Of a stretch of DNA of 64,000 nt, positions 50,001 to 60,800 are shown one piece after another (the first letter of the stretch is position 1; each line of letters begins with the position of its first letter). Source of the stretch: Holothuria scabra (taxonomy: Eukaryota > Echinodermata > Holothuroidea > Aspidochirotida > Holothuriidae); contig CM074187.1 in NCBI GenBank assembly GCA_037179385.1, forward strand, positions 7,688,001 through 7,752,000, written 5' to 3'. The notes beneath the pieces were generated by a model. The model saw only the letters and a program-made list of their open reading frames with translations, was not told where the DNA came from and did no database searches. Position numbers and translations under genes: made by a program.

Positions 50001-53000
50001 TGTCTGGCAGGAGATTGACCAGTTTTATTATCCAGTGAAGGCAAGTCTTTACTTTACTTTCTCTTCAGATAAATGCTTTTAGACTTGACCCAGATATTTC
50101 CTCAGAATTTTACTGGAGGGGAGATTTGCTAAAAGAGAATAAATCATTTTAAATTAGAAAGCTATGCAAGGAACTCAGTGTTGAAGAAGATGGCTGTCAA
50201 GTAGCATTGGAGACTGACCTTTAGTATGACTTACAAGACAACCCAGTTGGTCACACACAAACTCTTTTTATGATACAATATAATACAATGTATAGTTTAG
50301 CATCTAATGCACATGTGTGCTATGTGGAAGTAAACTGACAGTGGGAAACAACTGCAATATCCTTGGAGGTTATAGGCCTACTTGTAGAAGTAGAACATTC
50401 TTGATTTAGGAAAGACTTATGTCATAGACTTGAACCTCATTGCTCTTTCTGTAGAATGGATGTGATGAAGTGTTGATGTAGCCAACCCATCTTTGTGCAA
50501 TTAGTCTAATGTCTCATTAGCAAACAGAGTTTTAGGCAAAATAAGTTTTAATGAGCAGTTTCTTCACAGTTTGCCTTTCAGTCATCACGTAGAGCAAATT
50601 TTCCTCGATTTTTTTTTTTTCAAAAATTCCAATGAGATATCTCCCATTCCCTTTGGTAACATTCAAAATGTTTCAAGAAATTCCTTTTTTTGACCCCTGC
50701 AACATTTCAAGGGCAACAGTTTTTAAAAACATTCCATTGGGAAATTGATGGCTCAAACAATGGCTAATCAGGTTGTTAACCCTCTTTTGTTCAAAGTTCA
50801 AATCAAAATTTCTTTTAAAAATGATACAAAATACTAACACTCATGACCACTTATCCTTAACATTTGTCAATTTTTTTTATCCCTTGTTGTGTGGATGTTT
50901 TTGCAGTTTGAAGGTCAAGAATAGTCCCCCCAAATTATTTTGCAGCAAACACTTCATCTTACTATTTCTTATTTCTCTTAAAAGTATCTTTTCTCATCTT
51001 ATTTTGTAACTAAAGTTTTTCATATTCCTGGTAAACTAATCAGTTACTTCTGGTAAATTTCACATTTGTGGAGACAAATGTTGTCCCATGACTCTCAATA
51101 GAGGCTTTTCACATGACGTCATAATACTCTCCGGCGGCCATGTTGGAGTACATGTAACTACGTAGTAAACCATACGGGACGCGCTTGCTCGTTGAATTTG
51201 TATACCACCGTGCATACCACAGTGCACACTGTGCAGTGCGTTCGGCACAAAGCCACGTGTATTTGGCATGAATGTCCTCCAGCATGGCGGTTCCGTGACG
51301 TAATTGCAAAGCCTCTATAGCCAACCATCATGAAATGAACACAAGTCTACTACACTACTGCACTTCAGGTTAGGTTGCCTACACTTGCCCTTTAAATTGA
51401 GGCAGTGTGTTTGCAATTTATTCCAAGTTGATGATATTTTGATACACCAACATATAACACCAACATATGCCACAAAATAGAGCCCCCCGGATTTGAAGTC
51501 AGACATGATGGTGTTGGAATGAAGATGCACAGGTCTGATTTAGACAGAAGGATGGAAGGATTTACCCCCAGTTTTTAAGAGCATGTGGGACATATATTTC
51601 AACTTGTGTAACCCAAGACTAGTCCTGGAATTTTAGATTTTCCAAGTGTTCTGCAAATCACACTCCTCATGAGAGTAAGGAGTGTTGTAGGTGAGGTGTT
51701 TACTAGACCTAATAGATTTACATCTATGGGTTCCCATCTTCATCTAGGTGAGCACAAAATCACAAATATAGTGATTTGAGGAGAGAGATGGTGTGCAGTT
51801 GCTCTAGCATACCTCAAAATTCAAAGGCTTGCAGGACAATCTGTATGAAACTTTTGAGGACATTGAAACTTTACTGACTTGGTCCTGGTCCTGTAGTGAA
51901 AATTGGTCATCAAGAACCTTTTGTGTCAAAATCGAAGGTTCCATAATTAAACTTCTCTATCATTATAGAAATGTTATTGGAAATAAATGCTTTCAATGGA
52001 GGGATTGTTCTTATAAAATTTTCATTAAGTTAGAACTGAAATTTTGTAGAGAAAGGGTCTCAAAGCAAGCTGGAAGTGCCACTATTTTATATAGGTGCAT
52101 GTGAATACTGAATGCCCCTTGCCTGTTTGCGTTGATCTGGACAACTTTTAAGTGTATAACTCCTTGGTTAGTTTAGTTGGATTTTTCAGCCTGGTTCCCA
52201 TCCAATTGGTTTGAGTTGGCAATAGTCTTTTTCCCAGTTGTGGCTTATTGGCTTGTTTTCCTATGCTCCATTGTTTATGCTGAACACCAAGCACAATGGC
52301 AGTTAGCAGGGATGTAGATACAGTGGGTGGTGCTGGGTGGTGACACCCAGTACTCCATATTCCCACCCAGCTTTCGATGCAGAAACCTCTCCCCATCCTC
52401 CTCAAATCTTCCTAATTAGATCTAAAATTAGCCCCCAATTCACTCCCTAAAGTAATGTGAGGTAAAAAATGAAAAATAAAAGGCTGAAAAATGGGGTCGA
52501 TGCCATGCGGTGGGGTGAGGTGCTTTTGCCAAATCAAACAATTACTTGACAATCAAATTTGGCTAGTTACATCCCTGGCAGTTAGGTTCCATTTTTAAAG
52601 TGACAACTCCTTGGTGTCTGTTGATTTGACATATTATACCATGATTATTATTTTGTTTTTCATGTTGTTAAGTCACTGATAACTGAAAGCGCACTCCTTC
52701 TAAATTCCTTCTCAGTATAAAATTGAATGCATGTATTGTATCATTATACCACAAACCACCTTTAGAGGCCCTAAATTATTCCGGGATGTGTCAGCACACT
52801 TATTTAATGGTCTTTCCCTTACTTCCCTCCTACAGCTTCTGTTTACTGGTGGTGTTGGTGTTATAGCATGGAGACAGCCTTCATCACTCTCGGTAGGTAT
52901 TTTATCTGACATGTCCAAGTTTCAAAGGGACTCTTTCAAGGAAATGTAACACTAATGCACAGTATCCGTCAAGTGCAGTTACTGGAACAAGATCTGTATG

Positions 53001-54502
53001 CTAAGCCCTTTACTCAAAATTAACTGTTTTGAAAGACGGAAAGTACCTGCGTATTCATTCATGCATGTGCTTTTATATCCTACCTGTCGAAGAAAGTTGT
53101 TTTCTCTCTGGTTTTATTACTGTATAGTCTGTAGTGATAAGGAATAAATTATTTGCTGTATGTGTTAGCTCACCTATCAGCTCGATATTTAACCCCAAGT
53201 TGGGAGTTACCAAGTTGAAGAATGACTAATAATGATGACAAAACTGAAAAGGGAACAATTACAGTGAGATAACAGTTTCATTTGTGTTTTATATATTTAT
53301 TGGTATTTATATACCACAATGCTAATTTTTAAAGTCGTCTGAAGAGTAATCTTAGGTAATTGAAGAAAATGTCTTCATAGAACAATTCCATTTGAAGGAA
53401 TCATTTTTCCCAGAGGAACAAAAAATTATCATTTTGTCTAAAGAGAAAAAAAAAATGTAATCACCCCATTTTGAATAGAATGTACCCTTAAGGGTAGCCT
53501 GTTTTATGAATGGCTGTGTTCAAGTCATGTGACACTACTTTACTGACTTTTCCAGTTCATGTATAATAATGTCTTTTAGACTTTGGGTAATCATGGAAGA
53601 TATTTTCAAAGGAAATCGAAAGAGAAAATATGTAAGGTATAGCTGAAATAACCAAAAATTTTAAAGGGGAAATGGTTTGATTCAATTAATTTCAATGTAA
53701 TCATGAATTGCTTAAATTGTTTAATTGAACCAGGAGTGGTTCAACCTCCCTGGTTGAACTTATTAAATGTAAATTCAACTTTTTTGTTTAGCAAACTTTC
53801 ACAGACTCTCAGATCCCATTTCTTGAGGTGGTGGCTGTTTCTGACGATAACCAAGTATTTGATGGTATTGTCTGTGGCTTAATTCATGGAACTTATTCTC
53901 ACAAATGTATGCTTCCAAAGTGCAATGTGCAATGTTAGAGAGCATATTTTATGGTTCACACAAATAGGGAAGATGAAGGTTTGTATGGTATGTCATGTAA
54001 TATGAAAAGCAGGCAAACCCTTACATTTTTTTGCTGTATAAATTTGTTATGCCATAAAATGGAGGAGTTGGCGGTCAGGACAGTCATGCATGAGATACTG
54101 GGTAAGGCTAGAAGAGAGAGAAAGATGCATGTTTCTCATCACTGGTGTTCCTCTTGTTTACAGCTTGGGTTTTACACTGTTCTGTCATGTCTCTGCATCC
54201 TCCTTCATCTGGTGGCTACAACCCTTGCAGGGCTGGGAGGAATGGAACTTCAGTCCATCACAAGTTGCACACCTTCCCTGGAGAAGGAGAGCTGCATCTG
54301 CTGTACCAATGGTGCTTCATGTGGGGATAGCTTGGAGCTTCTGCTGTATGCTGGTACCACCAATTGTCATATGCTTGGACAACCTGCCCTGAGGAACATC
54401 ATGTTTGTCAACTGTGTGACCAACATCATAGCCATCATCCTTTCTATTACAACATCCTCTGTTAGTTTCATATTGGCTCTGAAACGTCGCAGAACACAGC
54501 GG
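34578..54502 (+). CDS. ENTREP: ENTREP/FAM189-family four-transmembrane protein, N-terminal 220 residues (gene continues past window)
   Basis: Coding exons 34787-35050, 52836-52892 and 54164-54502 join in phase 0 (88 + 19 + 113 codons). A basic cytoplasmic N terminus leads to TM1 (~46-71), then SASRIRHASPCWAGFA, a hallmark of the family, into TM2 (~84-100), TM3 (~109-130), a loop with six Cys (~133-185, including CICC), and TM4 (~188-213) followed by KRRRTQR. In vertebrates ENTREP1-3 (FAM189) are endosomal proteins that bind the ITCH ubiquitin ligase and epsin through a Pro-rich tail; that tail must lie beyond 54503. Which paralogue it corresponds to cannot be told. Confidence 0.85.
35051..38970. 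other. intron 2 of the ENTREP-like gene, 5' part; nothing firm seen
   Basis: Mostly AT-rich; no splice-bounded coding segment and no clear repeat boundary was recognised. Confidence 0.4.
38971..41035. mobile_element. hAT-type element, 2065 bp, with 8-bp target duplication
   Basis: ATGTTAAT flanks both ends (38963-38970 and 41036-41043). The ends are TAGGGGTGCACCGG and CCGGTACACCCCTA (one mismatch). CCGGCCGGA-like motifs fill both subterminal regions. Its core holds a separate imperfect palindrome (~40083-40435). No transposase frame was recognised. Confidence 0.92.
40083..40435. repeat. imperfect palindrome, ~130-bp arms, inside the hAT element
   Basis: GCCTGCAAGCAC...GTCATATGGCAC at 40110-40143 is inverted at about 40374-40407, and the match continues outward to CCTATTTA and inward through the CT-rich block. 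It could be a nested element or the core hairpin. Confidence 0.7.
41259..41302. repeat. exact 22-bp tandem duplication
   Basis: GGAATTCAGCTCTGCCAGAT plus two bases occurs twice in direct succession. Confidence 0.9.
41303..42548. other. intronic, nothing firm seen
   Basis: No exon, RNA or repeat boundary recognised. Confidence 0.4.
42549..42788. mobile_element. hAT-like short element, 240 bp
   Basis: The ends CAGGCTTCGACAAAT and ATTTATCGAAGCCTG are inverted. The flanks share TATTGTG (42542-42548 and 42789-42795); an 8-bp duplication would need one mismatch. The inside repeats GGACAAGT motifs. Confidence 0.75.
43831..44095 (+). repeat. tRNA-like SINE fragment split by a palindromic element
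   Basis: TAGTCAAGTGGTTAGAGCA (43843-43861) looks like a tRNA A box, and the sequence continues into a degenerate box B. The 116-bp palindromic element at 43903-44018 interrupts it. The tail resumes with TCGGGTCCTACAACT. Confidence 0.5.
43903..44018. mobile_element. 116-bp palindromic element, copy 1
   Basis: Arms of CCTGGGGTCCGTTCCACAAA type with TTACGCACAATCTTAAGT invert across a short centre. Same length and centre (ACTGTTGACTTAAGTATGGG) as 46874-46989. Confidence 0.8.
44682..44853. mobile_element. hAT-type short element, 172 bp, with 8-bp target duplication
   Basis: GTTAGAAA flanks both sides (44674-44681 and 44854-44861). The ends are CAGGGCTGGAAAAAA and its inverse TTTTTTCCAGCCATG with one mismatch. 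Inside are several CAAATTTCCC motifs. Confidence 0.88.
45945..46150. repeat. ~200-bp dispersed element, copy 1 of 3
   Basis: TTTTTCCAGGTGTGCTGCAA, ACTCCTCAGG and GTGTGCAAAAAATCACATTCC occur in the same order at 49236-49430 and 51627-51825. The 49236 copy shows TTTTTGAGGTATGC and GCATGCCTCAAAA inverted ends. Confidence 0.65.
46874..46989. mobile_element. 116-bp palindromic element, copy 2
   Basis: CCTGGGGCCCGTTCCACAAA inverts almost exactly as ...TTTGTGGAACGGGCCCCAGG; arms are about 50 bp each. GACC/GGTC outside may extend the match. Confidence 0.88.
48054..48320. mobile_element. TTAA-flanked element, GGGCAAGAGCAGTC family, copy A (267 bp)
   Basis: TTAAAGGGCAAGAGCAGTC at the left and GACTGCTCTTGCCCTTTAA at the right are exact inverses. 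TTAA at both edges suggests a piggyBac-type target, though it may be part of the inverted repeat. Confidence 0.88.
48472..48724. mobile_element. TTAA-flanked element, GGGCAAGAGCAGTC family, copy B (253 bp)
   Basis: TTAAAGGGCAAGAGCAATC left and GACTGCGCTTTCCCTTTAA right are slightly eroded. The inside (CTAAATCTCACAATTTTCATC) matches 12206, 54994 and 58926. Confidence 0.85.
49236..49430. repeat. ~200-bp dispersed element, copy 2 of 3
   Basis: See 45945: same motifs; this copy has the clearest inverted ends. Confidence 0.7.
49431..50999. other. intronic, nothing firm seen
   Basis: A CCCTA run followed by poly-C lies at 49606-49640. No gene or RNA. Confidence 0.4.
51000..51395. repeat. copy of the GGGCAAGAGCAGTC family interrupted by a TA-flanked element
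   Basis: The left part has GGTAAATTTCACATTTGTGG...CCCATGACTCTCAATAG, and the right part AGCCAACCATCATGAAA...CACTTGCCCTTTAAA. These match the 48600-48724 region once 51101-51315 is removed. Confidence 0.6.
51101..51315. mobile_element. TA-flanked inverted-repeat element, 215 bp
   Basis: GAGGCTTTTCACATGACGTCA at the left pairs with the inverse on the right (TGACGTAATTGCAAAGCCTC), and GGCGGCCATGTTGG pairs with CCAGCATGGCGG. TA flanks each end. It is far more CpG-rich than its surroundings. Confidence 0.85.
51627..51825. repeat. ~200-bp dispersed element, copy 3 of 3
   Basis: See 45945: CTGCAAATCACACTCCTCA and CCCATCTTCATCTAGGTG match the other copies. Confidence 0.65.
52150..52680 (-). repeat. 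SINE-like repeat body, copy 2, carrying a hAT insertion
   Basis: GCTGAACACCAAGCACAATG and GGTTCCATTTTTAAAGT match the repeat at 2370-2412, where they are contiguous; here 52307-52577 separates them. Confidence 0.7.
52307..52577. mobile_element. hAT-type short element, 271 bp, with 8-bp target duplication
   Basis: GCAGTTAG lies at 52299-52306 and 52578-52585. The ends are CAGGGATGTA and TACATCCCTG. The uninterrupted paralogous site is at about 2385-2400. Confidence 0.93.
52836..52892 (+). CDS. second coding exon of the ENTREP-like gene (57 nt)
   Basis: It lies between cttccctcctacag and TCG|gtaggt and encodes LLFTGGVGVIAWRQPSSLS, the rest of TM2 and the loop after it. It is phase 0 to 0 and too short for ORF finders. 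The family pattern (WAGF..LL.G..GV..W..P) supports the join. Confidence 0.88.
53456..53660. repeat. degenerate copy of the GGGCAAGAGCAGTC family
   Basis: AATCACCCCATTTTGAATAG...AGTCATGTGACACTACTTTACT parallels 48070-48160; ends are lost. Confidence 0.4.
54164..54502 (+). CDS. third coding exon of the ENTREP-like gene
   Basis: The acceptor is cctcttgtttacag and the donor CGG|gtaagt. It is 113 codons, phase 0, and encodes TM3, the Cys-rich loop and TM4. The longer open frame around it includes intron at both ends. No following exon with a Pro-rich tail was found before 64000. Confidence 0.92.
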
Positions 54503-54769
54503 GTAAGTTGTTTTGAGATAAAATTTGATTTTGGTTGTAAATTGGAAGTCAGTCAGGTGTGACTTGTGTTAGATTAGATAGGAGCATGTTTAGGAAGATG
54601 GAAATGAAATGGAAGAGGAGGTGTAAAAAATGACCTTTTCCTCTCGACCCCAAACATTGTCCGTTCTCCTAACCTATTTACTTGAGCCCCTCTCACAACT
54701 GTCTAGAACTCATCGTCATCTGGATACAATCCCAGTTAATTGTTTCAGGGTGCATAATCAAGATCCCAA

Positions 54770-54920
54770 TGTGTACTCAAACCACTCTCAGTACAGTACA
54801 TGCTGTATAATATGAGCAACAGTACTATACATTTTTGAACTTGCTGTCAATCAAAGAGATGTGCCAATTGAGAATTTCTGTGGACTACTAGTACAAAAAT
54901 TGTAGTTTAGAGTGAGAGTT
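54770..54920. repeat. inverted copy of the 14157/29190 dispersed repeat
   Basis: CTGTCAATCAAAGAG and TTGAGAATTTCTGTGGACTA are the reverse complements of motifs in the other copies. Confidence 0.6.
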
Positions 54921-54993
54921 GAATCTAAAGGACCGAAATGAATGGTTTCAAGCTGCCATGAATGAAAGAATAAACTGTGAATTAACTAAATAT

Positions 54994-55470
54994 TTAAAGG
55001 GCAAGAGCAGTCACCACATACTTATTTTGAAGTTGAAATAATAATAATAATACAGTTTTTATAAAGTGCCTTACACAAAGCGTCTCAAAGTGCTGAAGAC
55101 TGCCCAACAGGGAGTCAGTATGAAAAAGTAAGCAAATGAGTTTTCAAATTAGTTTTAACTTGTTCGATGGAATAAGAGTTCTCAACAAAAGATGGAAGAT
55201 CATTTGAAAATTTGGCCAAAAATAATAGCAAAAGCTCGATCACCTGTAAGTAACAGTTAAATCTCACAATTTTTATCTTATTCCTCTTCAAGTATCTTTC
55301 ATAATTATTGTTGGACTTTAATATTGCATGTATTGAAAGGAAACCTAGCAATTACTTATAAACTTTCACTTTTTAGGAGAAAGATATTGTTACGTGACTC
55401 TCTAGAGCCAGTCATGAAACAGGACAGTCTGCTACACTTCTTCAAGTTGAAGTGACTGCATTTCCCTTGA
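54994..55470. mobile_element. GGGCAAGAGCAGTC element, copy C, with an inserted (AAT)n-led repeat
   Basis: TTAAAGGGCAAGAGCAGTCA starts it and GACTGCATTTCCCTTGAA ends it. About 55038-55250 is extra relative to other copies, opens with AATAATAATAATAATAC and continues ...TTTATAAAGTGCCTTACAC, a separate dispersed repeat. Confidence 0.7.
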
Positions 55471-57459
55471 AAAACAAAGGAACACCCATCTGTGAAAAAA
55501 AATGACATCTTGATACAAGTTTGATATCTCTTTATCAACTGCAAACACTGCATGCATTTTGTTCTTTACAGTGGCAGGCTGTTGCACCAGATGCCACTGC
55601 CTGTATGGAAAGGTGCAATACCCTCTTTGGGTGGGATCTCATTGTCCATGATTGGGAGCCTTATATTTGGACATAATTTCACACAATTGACAATGAACCT
55701 TTGTGCAGCCTTTATGGTGAAGACTCTGTGTCGCCAGTTCATTGTCAAAGAAATTATGGTGTTGGGATTAGGAGGTCATGGAGAGAGATGCTGGTCTAAG
55801 ATGGGGACATTTTGAATAACATAAACATAGCAAGAATAATGGAACAAAGATACCCAATGACACTGTATAATGGAAAATAAAATGTTTCAGTGCCAGGCAA
55901 GGTGTCTTACTGCACTGATATACCTTTTAAAGTAAAAATCTGTTTGATGATGACACAGGGTTTACACATAACTGGGAACCAAATGAAAGCTTTGACAGTT
56001 TGTGTGTGTGATTGTTTCCAGATGCTCAAATTGTGTGATGTGTTCTTCATTCAGCTTTCCATAGACAAATCCTATTAGCGCTTGTTTTAAGTGACTGTAG
56101 GCCGCCATTAGTGGGGTCCATCATCCTAAAACCGTCTTTACTTATTGTTTCCATGAATTTCAAACCCTCGTATTTAGTGAACTTGGAGAATTTAAGATAC
56201 AAATTAGTTTACAACCATCCATGATAGAGGTAAGCAAGGAAATGGAAAGATTTAAAGGTGATGGACCCCAGTTATGGCCGACTGAAATCAGACCATCACT
56301 TGCTGCCCGGATTCACATACAAATACGATTCTTTACAACTACTAAACTCACTTGTTGCTGTGGACTGGCATCTCACTTGTTGCTTTGAACTTGCCTTACA
56401 TCAAAGACCAATCAACCTCTAATTACAATTTTTTATTCCTGCATTAGACCCTAATGCCAACATAGTAGAGCTAAATACTTGCCTCAGTGGTACTTTTGCT
56501 ATAGTTGTACAAGCAAATCCACTTTTGCTCACAATAAAGCCTACAGGAACTTTTTGGTCCCCTGAGATGATTAATATTATGACATACCTTAATTGTTTTA
56601 TTTTATCTTCCCTTTCCCAGATTAACTGCCACCTTCCATACTTTGTCTGACTATGAGTCCTCTCACCATACAAAATAATGAAGGCAGTTTAGGCACCTAA
56701 TAAGGAGAATGGGATAGTATTTTGGTATACCATATGTTCATATATATATGGCACATTCATCCCACAATTCTTTGGAAATGAGCCTATTTCTGTTAACTAA
56801 AGGAAAAATTTGTAGGGTAATGAAGTTCAAATAATGGTTTCATTATTCATGACTGAAGTGATGTCATCCTCACATGATTGAATTTTGTAAATGAATTGTC
56901 AGATGGCCCATTTCTCAGGCAAAACTGTGGAAAATGCAAGAAGGAAATCTAGATCTGAAGATATTCTGTTTAGGGGAAAGACTTCTCCAAAAAAAGTTAA
57001 AAAAAAAAGCCCCTTTCTGAATCCATGTGTGATATCCATGTTCAATGAACCAGAAAGTTTATTTGGATATAGGTCAGAGAAGTTAAGCCCTTTGATAAGT
57101 CATGTTGTAACTGTATGGTTTGAATCAATGGTTGTCAAGACAAAATCACACTTATGCACTTGTATAACCTGTTTTTAAAAAGAATTTTATTTCAGTATTT
57201 TGAAGGATTAAACTGCAGTCATACCTTGGTGTCGTCTTACTCAACATGTCATACATATAAGATTCTGAATTGGTTGTCATGGATACATTTGCTGCTAATT
57301 TCAGTACTGTAGGAATGATTTGACTCCATCAGCTCATAGTGAAGCCATTTATGTAGCTTGCCCCTTCTTACCTTCATTTTACCAATGAAGACTCATTTTC
57401 TCACAGTAAGACACAGGAAAAGTAGAGCTTAGTGAGGATGCCCTACAGGGCACTCAAAC
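55471..57459. other. presumed ENTREP intron, nothing firm seen
   Basis: Short open frames occur, but none has good splice sites and family-like content (see the rejected 56903-57072 candidate). Confidence 0.4.
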
Positions 57460-57866
57460 CAGGGCTCGATTTTCATGGTTGTCCAATTGTCCAGGACAAC
57501 TAAAATTCAATATGGACAACCAAAAGTTAAAAGTTGGTTGTCCGGTGGAGTATTGACAACCATTTTTCTCTCACAATGAATTACAGTCAAGCAGCTTGCT
57601 TTCATGTGACTGAAGAAATACTGTTGACTGATTTAAAACTCTTTCAACTTTTTCCATCATACAATTTCAGACTCCAAGTGTTTTTGTCTTGGAAAAATCA
57701 TTTTTTTTTTATCCTCCAAGACCAATAATACATTAGCACAATTACTGTTTTGAACTGTAATTGTGAGCCAAATGTTTCGGACAGCCAAATTTTCTGTCCG
57801 ACAACCAAAAATACTGAATTGGTTTCCCAAAGGACAACCATAAATTTTTCTGAAAATCGAGGCCTG
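57460..57866. mobile_element. hAT-like element, 407 bp
   Basis: CAGGGCTCGATTTTCA and TGAAAATCGAGGCCTG are inverted with one mismatch. Repeated GGACAACC/GGTTGTCC motifs lie near both ends. The flanks share only CAAAC, so the target duplication is imperfect. Confidence 0.75.
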
Positions 57867-60800
57867 CAAACCCTTCATAACTTGCTCAATCTTAAAATAA
57901 AAAAAAAAAAAAAGCAGAGTGCTTAAATGCTCTCACGAATTTTGCTTTCCTTGTGTAATCCTTTGAAGTAACAGGTCAGTTTGAACTTTTTCTTCCATGG
58001 AAGGTCTTTATTCAGTTCAGAATCAAGCTTGGGTGAACAACAGTTTTATCAGTCTTAAATATCAGCCTAATCCTCAAAATCCTTTGAACTTTGAACAGAG
58101 ACAGCTTTCTACCATGAAGGCTTCAACAAAATGAAGAGATTTCTGTCTCAGTGTAAGACTTCATTTGTGGCTGATATTAAGCAACAGGTCAAATTTAGTT
58201 TAGGGCCATTAAGGAACAGAATAAATATTGTAAGGGACAACCATATTTTGTAAGGACATCTCCATAATTGAATAAGTGTGGTTGTTCCACTGACAGAATG
58301 CACTTTTGAGCTGTTGCATCATGGGAAAAAATCCATTAAGCCTGAGTATGTGGTTTAAGCATTGGTTTAGGTAGTTTATTGCTTTTAGTTTCTGGTTTAC
58401 AAAATTTTCATTGCAGATATATACTGGTACTTAAGTATCCTTTGCTACATCTCAAAATATGACTTGCATGCCTTATGCTGCTCAGCGTAGTTGTAGCACC
58501 GCCCCCTCACGTCTCAAAATATCACTTGCGCACCTTATGCTGCTTTGCGTACATCACCTCTATCAACTATTTAGTGATGTGGCAAGTTTATTGGATCCTG
58601 AGTGGAGACAATGGTTGTCAAAATCATGGCTACTGAATTACCTAGGACATGCTTTGTTTAAAAAAAAAAAAAAATGGTATGTCCATATTAAAAAAATTAA
58701 CAAAGTTTGTGTGTAGTATGGCAACTTTAGGGTTGAAATTTTTCAGATGCAGATGCAAAAAAAATATATAAATTTTATTGCATTTACAATCATTCAATGG
58801 ATGCTCTTTGCTTCATACACATTACCAAAGATAAATACAATAACACCAAGATGAGTTTTGCTATAATTAGTGCATGTATGTGAAGTAAAGCTTGAGGTGA
58901 GACTGTTTATTTGCAGTGAGTGAATCATAAAGGGTGAAAGTAGTACATTAGCCTCAAGCTTATTTTGAAGCAAATGTTAAATCTCACAATTTTCATCTTA
59001 TTTCTTTTCAAAGTATCTTTCATAATACTTTAGGACTTAAATGTTGCATTATATTCAAGGTATACCAAGCAATTACTCCTATTAAATTTCATAATTAAAA
59101 AGGAAAAAAATATTTCTCATTTGATTCTTAAGAGCTCAGCATTGAAACTGTCTGCTGTACTAGCTTAAGCTGGGGTATTTTCTATTTAATCACCAACTAG
59201 ATTTGAAGATAAGAGTAGGCTATTAATTGAGTTGGCCTCATTTACTCTATGTAACAATTATAACCTACACACTTTCATTTCCTGATCTCCCTTTCCCTTT
59301 GGTGCTATTTTTGTAATTTTTATTTTAATTATGATTAAAACACAGTTCCCCTGGAAATTTTATTAATTAATGTTTTAACCATATACTTGAACTCAAGGCC
59401 ACTTAAACTTCTTACTCTCCTGGAACTAATTGAGTTTCGAAGCCATCCTGTCACCCACGGTTTCAAATGTTGAGCAGTGTCTGGCGGTATCTTATCACAA
59501 AACAGTTCTTCAGCATCCTGCAGGATGTTATTTTAGTGGTCCTTGCGTCATAACTCTGACAGCATCACATAGCCTCCAGGATGATGCAGTGGCAAACCTC
59601 CTACCATAATAATTCAGCCATAGTAGCTATGTAGAAGGTTGCTCTATCAGAGATCCAAGGCAGTTATTGATATTTCATAAGTCCCTGTAAATAAACATTG
59701 AAGTATGGAATGAAAACATCACAGCCAAGTCAGCAGAATTACAGAGATTCCAAGATCCTATCGGCTTAGGCGTCCTTTAGACCAGAGAAGAATTCTGTTT
59801 TATACAGTGCCCCCACATTGAACTTACAACTGCATAATCAGGGCCAAATAGATAAGCCTAATGCCTTTGGTTCTGTAGGCCTCCAAGTTATTCCTGTTGG
59901 TAATTGTGTGTGGTTTCATTTCTTCACTTGGGTATGAATGGTAAAAAGAATCCTTTTTATGTAACATGGTGAGACTGAAATTGTGCACAGATCTGTAAAA
60001 GGAGAAATAGATGAAGTTTCTTCCTGGAGAGGAAAATTAAAGGTAAATAATATATGGTGGAGTCTTTATTAGGATGAACCATGATAAAATTCTTTTTAAC
60101 TCCCTGCATTGTTTACAGGTTTATATCAAAGTGCATCTGGAAGTGCTTGGGGAGAAATTTTGTCATCATACCTCTTTCAGAAGCATCTGTCAATCTGTAA
60201 ATAATTTGACAGCAAATGGTCATTAGGCTATGTGAAAGATTTCAATTCAAAGGACAGTGGCAGATACTATGATTATTTAATGCTTGGTCTGGCAATACTT
60301 ACCCTTGCCTACTTTTCCTGGTCAATACCCACTCAAATGGATTCTCGCACGATTGCAGTCCCTTTGTGAATTCCCCTGGTGGAAAGGGAATTGCCATGAA
60401 CCATGTTATTCTTTTAAAAAGCTTTAAAAAAATAGCTTATGTGACACTGTGTGACAGGTACATTAAGAATAATGTCAATGAAGTACACACAAATAGGGAC
60501 TGGTAGCCAAGCATAGGAAGGGAGCACAAAAATGTGGTAGGTGTATGCTTTCACCCTCCCCCTGACTAAACAATGCATGCGTCTAGAATAAACCATAACA
60601 AACCAAACCAGACTACCTTCCAGGACCGTTGATTGTAGGGGCAGGGAGAAACTGCCCCATCAATGAAAATTTTGGGGGGCAAACATATCTGTAAATACAA
60701 ATTTTAGAAAAGTGCAATAGTATTCCATAAAATTTGCTAAAATATTGCACTAGATTGCATCATAGAACTCATAAATATATTCAAAAATTTGTGAAATCAC

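Noticed and set aside
53951..54562. 203-codon open frame read as one exon
   Set aside because: Only 54164-54502 is supported as exon; both ends of the frame are intron read-through.
56903..57072. Possible further ENTREP exon (MAHFSGKTVENARRKSRSED...)
   Set aside because: The frame is protein-like and follows an AG, but the pyrimidine tract is poor, the donor (AG|gtcaga) is weak, and it does not look like the Pro-rich tail expected after TM4.
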